Of a stretch of 57,140 nt of DNA, positions 50,947-57,140 are shown piece after piece (position 1 is the stretch's first letter; every line of letters starts with the position of its first letter). A program made the position numbers and the translations under genes. This DNA comes from Clostridia bacterium (GTDB lineage Bacteria > Bacillota > Clostridia > UBA1381), in contig JAFZMQ010000023.1 in assembly GCA_017551095.1 (NCBI GenBank), forward strand, positions 1 through 57,140, written 5' to 3'. The notes beneath the pieces were generated by a model that was not told the origin of the DNA, made no database searches, and saw only the letters and a list, made by a program, of their open reading frames with translations.

Positions 50947-52158
50947 ATGAAACTTGTAGTTCAAAAATACGGCGGAAGCTCTGTTAAAGATAAAGAGCGT
51001 GTTATGAATGTGGCACGGCGTATTGTGGAAACTTATGACGCAGGGAATAATGTAGTTGTTGTAGTATCGGCTCAGGGCGATACTACTGATGAGCTTATAG
51101 AAAAAGCAAAAGAAATAAATACTAACGCATCAAAGCGTGAAATGGATATGCTTTTGTCAACGGGTGAGCAGATTTCAATTTCACTTCTTGCAATGGCAAT
51201 CGAAAAAATCGGAAGACCTGTTATATCCCTGACGGGTTGGCAGGCAGGTTTTCAGACCGATAGAAGCTATGGCAATGCAAGAATAAGACGGATTGATACC
51301 GAAAGACTTAAAGACGAGCTTGATAAGCAGAAAATAATAATTGTCGCAGGTTTCCAAGGGATAAATAAAAACGACGATATAACTACGCTTGGACGTGGCG
51401 GAAGCGATACGTCGGCAGTTGCACTCGCCGCAGCTTTAAATGCGGACATCTGTGAGATTTATACAGATGTGGACGGCGTTTACACGGCAGACCCGAGGAT
51501 AGTTAAAAGTGCAAAAAAATTAAAGGACATTTCCTATGACGAAATGCTGGAACTTGCGTCACTCGGTGCTAATGTGCTACATAACCGTTCCGTTGAAATG
51601 GCCAAGAAATATAATGTAAATATGGCTGTAAAATCAAGTCTTAATAAAAATGAGGGAACTTTTGTAAAGGGGGCAAATAAAGTGGAAAAAATGTTGGTAA
51701 GAGGTGTTACGAGGGATAATGATGTTGCAAGAATTTCTCTTTGCGGAGTAGATGATACCCCGGGGAAAGCGTTTACCGTTTTTGCACTTCTTTCAAAGGA
51801 AAATATTTGTGTTGACCTCATATTGCAGTCTATTGGGCGTGACGGCAAAAAGGACATAAGCTTCACTGTAAAGGAAGAGGAGTTAGACCAAGTCTTAAAG
51901 ATTTTAAAGGATAACAATGACACAATCTGTGCAGATGATATAAAGTTCTCGAAGGACATTTCCAAGGTATCGATAGTAGGAGCAGGAATGGTTACAAATG
52001 CGGGCGTCGCAACAAAAATGTTCGAGGCACTCTATAATGCACATATAAATATTTCCATGATTGCAACATCAGAGATGAAAATTTCTGTTTTGGTTGACCA
52101 AAAGGAAGCAGAACGTGCAGTAAATGCCGTGCATGACGCATTTTTGCTTGAAGACTAA
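50947..52158 (+). CDS. lysC: Aspartate kinase
   Basis: First step of the aspartate family pathway. 403 residues: VQKYGGSSVKDKERV at the N-terminus, GRGGSDTSAVALAAAL, DVDGVYTADPRI, then two ACT regulatory domains (about 260-400). Monofunctional and of the size of the LysC/Ask II group, so feedback by lysine and/or threonine is expected. GGGGGC is a moderate ribosome binding site. Adjacent to hom, the next but one enzyme in the pathway. Confidence 0.95.
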   Translation: MKLVVQKYGGSSVKDKERVMNVARRIVETYDAGNNVVVVVSAQGDTTDELIEKAKEINTNASKREMDMLLSTGEQISISLLAMAIEKIGRPVISLTGWQAGFQTDRSYGNARIRRIDTERLKDELDKQKIIIVAGFQGINKNDDITTLGRGGSDTSAVALAAALNADICEIYTDVDGVYTADPRIVKSAKKLKDISYDEMLELASLGANVLHNRSVEMAKKYNVNMAVKSSLNKNEGTFVKGANKVEKMLVRGVTRDNDVARISLCGVDDTPGKAFTVFALLSKENICVDLILQSIGRDGKKDISFTVKEEELDQVLKILKDNNDTICADDIKFSKDISKVSIVGAGMVTNAGVATKMFEALYNAHINISMIATSEMKISVLVDQKEAERAVNAVHDAFLLED

Positions 52159-52165
52159 CGATTTC

Positions 52166-52184
52166 GGCGGACTTAGTGTCCGCC
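52166..52184 (+). terminator. Hairpin after lysC
   Basis: GGCGGAC - TTAGT - GTCCGCC, a perfect 7-bp GC-rich stem, followed by TGATTTATTTT. Probable terminator, T tract imperfect. Confidence 0.65.
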
Positions 52185-52209
52185 TGATTTATTTTAACTG
52201 AGGTAAGAT

Positions 52210-52947
52210 ATGGAGAATATAATTATCGGCAGAAACCCTGTTTTAGAGGCAATAAAATCAGGACGGGAAATCGACAAAATAATAGTGAAAAAGGGCGAAT
52301 ATGAGGGCTCGATAGTTGCACTCATCAAAAAAGCAAAAAGCCTTAAAATCCCTGTTGTCGAGGCGGATAAAGCTAAGCTTGAAAGCCTTGCAAACGGCGG
52401 AAATCATCAGGGCGTTATTGCCTTTGTTGCCGCACATACCTATAAAGATATCAAGGATATGATAAGAGAGGCAAAAGAAAAAAGCAAAGAGCCACTTATA
52501 ATTATCCTTGACAAAATCACCGACCCGCATAATTTCGGCTCGATTCTAAGAACGGCAAACTGTGCGGGAGCAGACGGAGTTGTAATTTCAAAGCGTGGTA
52601 ATGTGGGGCTTTCGGAGGTTGTTGCAAAAACCTCGGCAGGTGCGATAGAATTTACGCCCGTTTCAAAGGTTACAAATATTGCGGAAACTATTGAACTACT
52701 TAAAAAAGAGGGATTTTGGATAGTAGGTGCCGAGGCGGACGGGCAGAGTATGTATGAAACCGATTTAACAGGTCCTGTTGCCTTGGTCATCGGCAGTGAG
52801 GGCGAGGGTATTTCGCGGCTGGTAAAGGAAAAATGTGATTTTTTGGTAAAAATCAATATGTATGGAGAAATAAATTCATTAAACGCATCTGTTGCGGCAG
52901 GAATTATGATGTATGAAATTGTACGCCAGAAGGAGAATGTAAAATGA
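52210..52947 (+). CDS. rlmB: 23S rRNA 2'-O-methyltransferase, RlmB/SpoU type
   Basis: A 245-residue SPOUT methyltransferase. N-terminal substrate-binding domain (IIIGRNPVLEAIKSGREI), then the knot motifs ILDKITDPHNFGSILRTA, LVIGSEGEGISRL and INSLNASVAAGIMMYE. This set is typical of RlmB, which modifies G2251 of 23S rRNA; a related SpoU enzyme with another target cannot be excluded. GAGGTAAG precedes the ATG. Confidence 0.88.
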   Translation: MENIIIGRNPVLEAIKSGREIDKIIVKKGEYEGSIVALIKKAKSLKIPVVEADKAKLESLANGGNHQGVIAFVAAHTYKDIKDMIREAKEKSKEPLIIILDKITDPHNFGSILRTANCAGADGVVISKRGNVGLSEVVAKTSAGAIEFTPVSKVTNIAETIELLKKEGFWIVGAEADGQSMYETDLTGPVALVIGSEGEGISRLVKEKCDFLVKINMYGEINSLNASVAAGIMMYEIVRQKENVK

Positions 52948-53207
52948 GAGCGGTAATAACTGTAATAGGACAGGATAAAGTGGGAATAATCGCAAGAGTC
53001 AGCGGACTTTTGGGCGAAAACGGGATAAATATTTTGGATATTTCGCAAACGATTATGCAGGATGTTTTTACAATGATTATGCTCGTTGATATGAAGGATA
53101 AAAAGGTATCCGATATTGCAGACGGCATAAAAGCGATTGAAAAGGATATGGGGCTTTCTATCCATGTCCAGAATGAAGATGTTTTCAATCTTATGCACAG
53201 AGTTTAA
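52944..53207 (+). CDS. ACT domain protein, UPF0237 type
   Basis: An 87-residue single ACT domain (MRAVITVIGQDKVGIIARVS, GLLGENGINILDISQTIMQD). It overlaps the rlmB stop by 4 nt and is followed 12 nt later by the PFL-family gene, its usual partner. Probably a small-molecule-binding regulator of that partner; ligand unknown. Confidence 0.88.
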   Translation: MRAVITVIGQDKVGIIARVSGLLGENGINILDISQTIMQDVFTMIMLVDMKDKKVSDIADGIKAIEKDMGLSIHVQNEDVFNLMHRV

Positions 53208-53219
53208 GGAGCGGTAAAA

Positions 53220-54587
53220 ATGATAAATCCTTTTGAAATTCTTGAAACAATCAATATGATTGATAAGGAAAATCTCGATATAAGAACGATAACTATGGGC
53301 ATTTCCTTAAAGGATTGTGCAAATCCCGATGTTGATATAGCCTGTGCAAATATTTATAAGAAAATTACCGAAAAGGCGAAAAATCTTGTTTCAGTCGGCT
53401 GTGATATAGAAAGTCAGTATGGAATACCGATTATAAATAAGCGTATTTCTGTTACGCCGATAGCTAATATTGTTGACGCACTTTCCGAAAAAACTGTGGA
53501 AAACTGCGTAAAGCTCGCGAAAACGCTTGACAGTGCCGCAAAAGCGGTAGGCGTAAACTTTATAGGCGGTTATTCCGCACTTGTGCATAAGGCGATAACA
53601 GAAGGTGAGGCGGCACTTATCGAGTCAATTCCCGATGCTCTTTCCGGAACGGATATTGTGTGTTCAAGCGTAAATATCGGAACAACAAAAGCCGGAATAA
53701 ATATGGACGCGGTTTTAAAAATGGGCGAAATAGTAAAGCGTACAGCTGAAAAAACGGGCGATAAAAACGGTTTTGGTTGTGCTAAGCTTGTCGTGTTTAT
53801 GAATGCAGTCGAAGATAATCCGTTTATGGCAGGAGCATTTCACGGCGAGGGCGAGGGCGAATGCGTTATAAATGTCGGCGTAAGCGGCCCGGGCGTTGTA
53901 AAATGTGCTTTGGAAAAGGTAAAAGGTCAGCCTTTTGGGGTTGTTGCGGAAATGATAAAAAGAACCGCATTTAAGATAACAAGAATGGGTGAGCTTGTCG
54001 CACAGGAGGCGTCAAAGCGTCTTGGTGTGCCGTTTGGTATTGTTGATTTGTCGTTAGCACCTACTCCTGCGGTTGGTGACAGTGTTGCGTATATTTTGGA
54101 GGAAATGGGACTTGAAAAGTGCGGAACACACGGTACAACTGCGGCCTTGGCACTCCTAAATGATGCGGTTAAAAAGGGCGGAGTTATGGCGTCGTCGTAT
54201 GTCGGCGGACTTTCGGGTGCGTTTATACCCGTAAGCGAAGATGCAGGAATGATAAACGCGGCAGAATGTGGTGCATTGTCACTTCAAAAGTTAGAGGCAA
54301 TGACCTGCGTCTGCTCGGTAGGGCTTGATATGATTGCAGTTCCCGGGGACACACCTGCTGATACGATTTCCGCAATTATCGCAGATGAGGCGGCAATAGG
54401 AATGGTAAATACCAAAACTACCGCCGTTAGGATTATCCCTGCAATCGACAAAAAAGTAGGCGAAATGGTGGAATTTGGCGGACTTTTAGGGACTGCACCT
54501 GTTATGGAGGTTTCAAAATATTCAAGCAGTGAATTTGTAAAAAGAGGCGGAAGAATACCCGCACCGCTTCAAGCACTTAAAAATTAG
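53220..54587 (+). CDS. PFL-family protein, UPF0210/DUF711
   Basis: A 455-residue protein of the DUF711 family, distantly like pyruvate formate-lyase in fold. [40 protein letters not shown] and [18 protein letters not shown] are characteristic. Function not established. AAGGAGCGG precedes the ATG. Paired with the ACT protein. Confidence 0.88.
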   Translation: MINPFEILETINMIDKENLDIRTITMGISLKDCANPDVDIACANIYKKITEKAKNLVSVGCDIESQYGIPIINKRISVTPIANIVDALSEKTVENCVKLAKTLDSAAKAVGVNFIGGYSALVHKAITEGEAALIESIPDALSGTDIVCSSVNIGTTKAGINMDAVLKMGEIVKRTAEKTGDKNGFGCAKLVVFMNAVEDNPFMAGAFHGEGEGECVINVGVSGPGVVKCALEKVKGQPFGVVAEMIKRTAFKITRMGELVAQEASKRLGVPFGIVDLSLAPTPAVGDSVAYILEEMGLEKCGTHGTTAALALLNDAVKKGGVMASSYVGGLSGAFIPVSEDAGMINAAECGALSLQKLEAMTCVCSVGLDMIAVPGDTPADTISAIIADEAAIGMVNTKTTAVRIIPAIDKKVGEMVEFGGLLGTAPVMEVSKYSSSEFVKRGGRIPAPLQALKN

Positions 54588-54600
54588 CGAGGATATTAAA

Positions 54601-54915
54601 ATGGCGTCAAGTAAAGAGTATCTTGATTTTGTTTTGGAACAGCTCTCGCTTTGCGAAGATATATCGTATAAGGCTATGATGGGCGAATATATTATATATT
54701 GCAGAGGCAAGGTTGTAGGCGGTATATATGATGACCGCTTTCTTGTAAAGCCTATAAAGTCAGCTGCTACAATGATGCCGGACGCACCTTTGGAAATTCC
54801 GTATAGTGGCGGAAAAGAGATGATTTTGGTAGATAGGGTAGAGGATAAAGAGTTTTTGAAAGCTTTATTTGAAAAAATGGTTGATGAACTGCCTGAAAAG
54901 AAGAAAAAGAAATAA
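54601..54915 (+). CDS. TfoX N-terminal-domain protein
   Basis: A 104-residue protein with SSKEYLDFVLEQLSL, MMGEYIIYCRGKVVGGIYDD and a lysine-rich end, matching the TfoX/Sxy N-terminal domain found alone in Firmicutes. Its role outside competence regulators is unknown. Ribosome binding site GCGAGGAT is weak. Confidence 0.82.
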   Translation: MASSKEYLDFVLEQLSLCEDISYKAMMGEYIIYCRGKVVGGIYDDRFLVKPIKSAATMMPDAPLEIPYSGGKEMILVDRVEDKEFLKALFEKMVDELPEKKKKK

Positions 54916-54932
54916 AAATCTTGCAATTTTAC

Positions 54933-54961
54933 TTGCAAAATAGAAAATGCTGTGTTATAAT
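54933..54961 (+). promoter_or_regulatory. Promoter of tRNA-Ser
   Basis: TTGCAA (54933-54938), 17-base spacer, TATAAT (54956-54961), 16 nt before the mature 5' end of the tRNA. Confidence 0.85.
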
Positions 54962-54976
54962 TGCAAGGTACGGCAT

Positions 54977-55068
54977 GGAGAAGTCGCGTAGTTGGCCGAG
55001 CGCGCACGATTGGAAATCGTGTAACGGTCAAAAGCCGTTCGAGGGTTCGAATCCCTCCTTCTCCGCCA
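54977..55068 (+). tRNA. tRNA-Ser (anticodon GGA)
   Basis: GGAGAAG/CTTCTCC acceptor stem, CCA encoded at 55066-55068, anticodon stem CACGA/TCGTG with loop TTGGAAA, so anticodon GGA (55012-55014) reads TCC/TCT. A long variable arm (AACGG...CCGTT) and T arm GAGGGTTCGAATCCCTC are present, as expected for serine. 92 bases. Confidence 0.96.
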
Positions 55069-55187
55069 GAAAAGGCGGTCAATTTAGATGCAACCTAAAT
55101 TGACCGCTTTGTTATGCGGTTTTCGGGCATTTTTGCAAAATGGAGTTTGACTGCAAAAGGGTAGATGCAACCACCGCTTTTGAGGGG

Positions 55188-55281
55188 TATGAACCCTTGT
55201 CCATAGTTTTTTAGCCTTAAAAACCATAAAAAACAGCATGAAAAATCAATCACCAACCGCCGGGATATGAACCCTTGACCA
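55188..55281 (-). repeat. Two T-arm-like direct repeats
   Basis: TATGAACCCTTGTCCA (55188-55203) and TATGAACCCTTGACCA (55266-55281), 15 of 16 identical. On the minus strand they read AAGGGTTCATA(T/C)CCC, like a tRNA T arm. No complete tRNA can be folded around them. Confidence 0.55.
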
Positions 55282-55301
55282 AAACTTTATAACGCAAGAT
55301 C

Positions 55302-55339
55302 AGAGATAGTTTCTATAAAATGAAATTATCTCTTTTTTT
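55302..55339 (+). terminator. Hairpin before the accessory genes
   Basis: AGAGATAGTTTC - TATAAAAT - GAAATTATCTCT followed by seven T. Stem of 12 bp with one G-T pair. Confidence 0.78.
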
Positions 55340-55366
55340 ATTTCAAAAGGAAAGGAGGATTTGGAG

Positions 55367-56026
55367 ATGGACAAAAACATCATCTTAAAAGAGCTGGCAA
55401 GAAAATTGCCGGAAACAGAAGGCATAAGTTATGAATTACAAAATGACAAACTGAAAGTCAAAGTTGGAGAAGACAATGAATTTGAAGTCAGACCGTCAGG
55501 CGGTATAACTTGTTATCCCGAAACAGTATATGACGATAAGTTCCATGAAGCAGAAATACTTATAAGCAACACAGTAAGAGATATAAAAGAATATGTTGAT
55601 ATAATGCAAACTGCTCCTGAACTTAAAGCAGAAGGAATTGGAGAAGGATTCAAGAAAATTATTGATTTCAATAATACAGTCCTTGCGGGACGATATCTGA
55701 ATGACAACGATGGCTTTCAGTTTGTAACATGGATGTATGACAGAACAGGCGTGTGTGCAGGGCATTATTATAACGATGACTTTGAAAAGGCAAAAGAAAG
55801 CTTTGCAAAAAGAAGCGGTTTCATAAATCCAAACAAACTATTTTCGGATGAAGAGCTTTCCGAAATATATCGCTGCATTTCAGATACTCTTTACGGAGGC
55901 TTTGATTTGGACGATGAACAGCGTGATATGCTTGAGGATATTCAGGAAAAGATAAAAGACAGCGTTGACAATCTTTTCGAACTGATAGACCAAGCACAAA
56001 ATCAGGAAATGGAACAATTAATGTGA
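55367..56026 (+). CDS. Accessory protein of unknown function
   Basis: A 219-residue acidic protein (MDKNIILKELARKLPETEGI ... NLFELIDQAQNQEMEQLM). AAAGGAGG (55351-55358) is correctly spaced for ATG 55367; TTG 55361 is too close. No family recognised, though such acidic proteins are common in the accessory part of Clostridial conjugative elements and this one precedes an ArdA-like gene by 14 nt. Probable cotranscription. Confidence 0.65.
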   Translation: MDKNIILKELARKLPETEGISYELQNDKLKVKVGEDNEFEVRPSGGITCYPETVYDDKFHEAEILISNTVRDIKEYVDIMQTAPELKAEGIGEGFKKIIDFNNTVLAGRYLNDNDGFQFVTWMYDRTGVCAGHYYNDDFEKAKESFAKRSGFINPNKLFSDEELSEIYRCISDTLYGGFDLDDEQRDMLEDIQEKIKDSVDNLFELIDQAQNQEMEQLM

Positions 56027-56040
56027 AGGGAGGTGTTACC

Positions 56041-57140
56041 ATGATAACAGTAAGAGTCAACTATAACGATACGAATGCAGATATTGAGTTCCCGTGTGAT
56101 GAATCGTATTTGTATGCAAAGCTTGCAGAACTGCATGTGCCTGACGATGAAAAAGCTTCGCCAAAACTCTTTGTTGAGGAAGTAATGGATTTTGATGAGC
56201 TTAAATGCCTTGAAGAAAACTTCGTTGACCTTGACGAATTGAACTATTTTGCAAAACGGCTTGACAGTATGGACGGCAATGGAATTGTTAAAACCAAAGC
56301 CGCAATATCGTTAGGCGGATTAAAAACAATGCCTGATTTAATCAATCTCACATTCAATGAGCATTACTATACATTAATTCAGGATATGAGCAGCCCGGAA
56401 AGAATCGGGAAAACGCATATGCTTACAAGAAAAGGTGGTATGACAGAAAGCGAGATGCTGTCTTATGATTTTGCAAAGATTGGAAAAGACCTTATAAAAT
56501 CGGGACAGGCAAAGCTTACGGCATACGGACTGCTTGTGACAAATGATGATCTCGAATACGAAAGACCGTATAACGGAAGAACCTTCCCTGCATTTTATTA
56601 CGATGACAGAAAAATCGGTTTAAGTCTTGAATACAAAGGGGAAAACGAATACATCTATCTTCCGGATTTGCCTATTGCAATAGAGAAATCATTAAACAGG
56701 CTTGGTGCTGAAAGCATTGAGGATTGTAAATTACAATTCGATTCCATCAATTACCCCAATAAAGAGATAGACGCCATATTAACGAAAGTTCTTGAAAATG
56801 ACGGTGTAAACGCTCTGAACGCACTTGCCAATAACCTTAAATTCTATTGCACAGAAGAAGATTTAAACAACTTCCCTGATATAGTCGAATATGTTGGTGC
56901 AGAAGATTTTGATACAATAATGAAAATATCGGAAACGCCCGATTCTTTCATTATACTGCGTAATGTCTGGAACGATGAACAACTTGGTAGGAAGTGGATG
57001 GATGATTACACTGACTATTATTCAAATGACGATGTAATGGACTTCTTTGACTTTGAAGCATATGGAGAGCATATCCGTGAGGAAACAGACGGTAAGTTTA
57101 TGGATTACGGTGACTATATCTGTGTTGAGGAAGGAATGAC
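56041..57140 (+). CDS. ArdA-like antirestriction protein, 3' end cut by window
   Basis: The frame is open from ATG 56041 to the window edge (366 codons, no stop). The C-terminal part (NALANNLKFYCTEEDLNNF, FEAYGEHIREE, GKFMDYGDY) resembles ArdA, a DNA-mimic acidic protein that blocks type I restriction; the first 200 residues are an extra acidic region with VTNDDLEYERPYNGRTFPAF. GGGAGGTG precedes the ATG. ArdA-like genes are carried by conjugative elements, which together with the tRNA-Ser upstream suggests that a second element begins here. Confidence 0.62.
   Translation, partial: MITVRVNYNDTNADIEFPCDESYLYAKLAELHVPDDEKASPKLFVEEVMDFDELKCLEENFVDLDELNYFAKRLDSMDGNGIVKTKAAISLGGLKTMPDLINLTFNEHYYTLIQDMSSPERIGKTHMLTRKGGMTESEMLSYDFAKIGKDLIKSGQAKLTAYGLLVTNDDLEYERPYNGRTFPAFYYDDRKIGLSLEYKGENEYIYLPDLPIAIEKSLNRLGAESIEDCKLQFDSINYPNKEIDAILTKVLENDGVNALNALANNLKFYCTEEDLNNFPDIVEYVGAEDFDTIMKISETPDSFIILRNVWNDEQLGRKWMDDYTDYYSNDDVMDFFDFEAYGEHIREETDGKFMDYGDYICVEEGM

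Larger units (their letters stand above)
55069..55366 (+). other. Gene-free stretch between tRNA-Ser and accessory genes
   Basis: Contains a 16-17-bp perfect stem AAGGCGGTCAATTTAG / CTAAATTGACCGCTTT (55074-55112), the repeated T-arm-like segments and a terminator, listed separately. No coding sequence. Probably the junction of a mobile element inserted at the tRNA 3' end. Confidence 0.55.

Noticed and set aside
55150-55300. A second tRNA gene after tRNA-Ser on the minus strand
   Set aside because: T-arm-like segments are present, but no acceptor, D or anticodon stems can be formed around them.

Overview
The window reads as a chromosome segment of a low-to-moderate GC Clostridia-type Firmicute, standard genetic code. 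The evidence is the gene order rplN to rplQ with secY-adk-map-KOW-infA-rpmJ inside it, strong AGGAGG ribosome binding sites, sigma-A promoters of the TTGACA-17-TATAAT type, a zinc-ribbon S14, a zinc-type adenylate kinase, and an rnc/radical-SAM/smc/ftsY block. Genus cannot be read from the sequence.

Layout. 1-10503: ribosomal protein, translocon and rpoA operon (rplN is cut by the window edge). 10511-12678: a small accessory patch with a PD-(D/E)XK nuclease-like gene and a DUF559 gene, bracketed by inverted copies of a palindromic repeat, followed by an SDR reductase. 12700-15710 (minus strand): trxB and an OmpR/histidine-kinase pair. 15864-35921: an integrative element of about 20 kb inserted exactly at the start codon of ychF. 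Its ends share a perfect 17-bp repeat (attL and attR), each with nearby ATGGCGAAG arm-type repeats. 35905-54915: core genes (ychF, radical SAM, Met-gamma-lyase family, 10TM transporter, tmcAL, nifS-nifU, acpP, rnc, smc, ftsY, hom, lysC, rlmB, ACT, PFL, TfoX-N). 54977-57140: tRNA-Ser(GGA) followed by the start of what looks like a second mobile element with an ArdA-like gene running off the window.

The element has a mobility half and a cargo half. Mobility: tyrosine integrase, Xis, an FtsK/TcpA-type translocase, and a Rep of the eukaryotic-virus-like CRESS type (HUH nickase plus SF3 helicase). Just upstream of rep lies a perfect 11-bp stem-loop showing TAGTATTAC, the circovirus/geminivirus-type origin nonamer. 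The Int-Xis-Rep-FtsK set resembles actinomycete AICEs in logic. Cargo: a Fic AMPylase-like protein under a promoter with three operator-like repeats; a 1188-residue TPR/GreA-B-C-like/PIN-like protein on the opposite strand; and a 9-kb operon, RHH regulator - TIR/RCC1 - small TM protein - SPFH/SHOCT - 4TM protein - Zn-ribbon/RCC1 - TIR/TM/DUF6273.

The most striking signal is at the 3' end of the last gene of that operon (30405-30491): 29 consecutive codons all end in C or T, right before the stop and inside a C-type-lectin-like (DUF6273) domain. This is the mark of a diversity-generating retroelement variable region. It would make this protein a membrane-anchored TIR receptor with a retroelement-diversified outer domain. 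No reverse transcriptase or template repeat is in the window, so the diversifier would have to act from elsewhere or be lost. I infer that the operon is a sensing or defence system; function is not shown by sequence alone.
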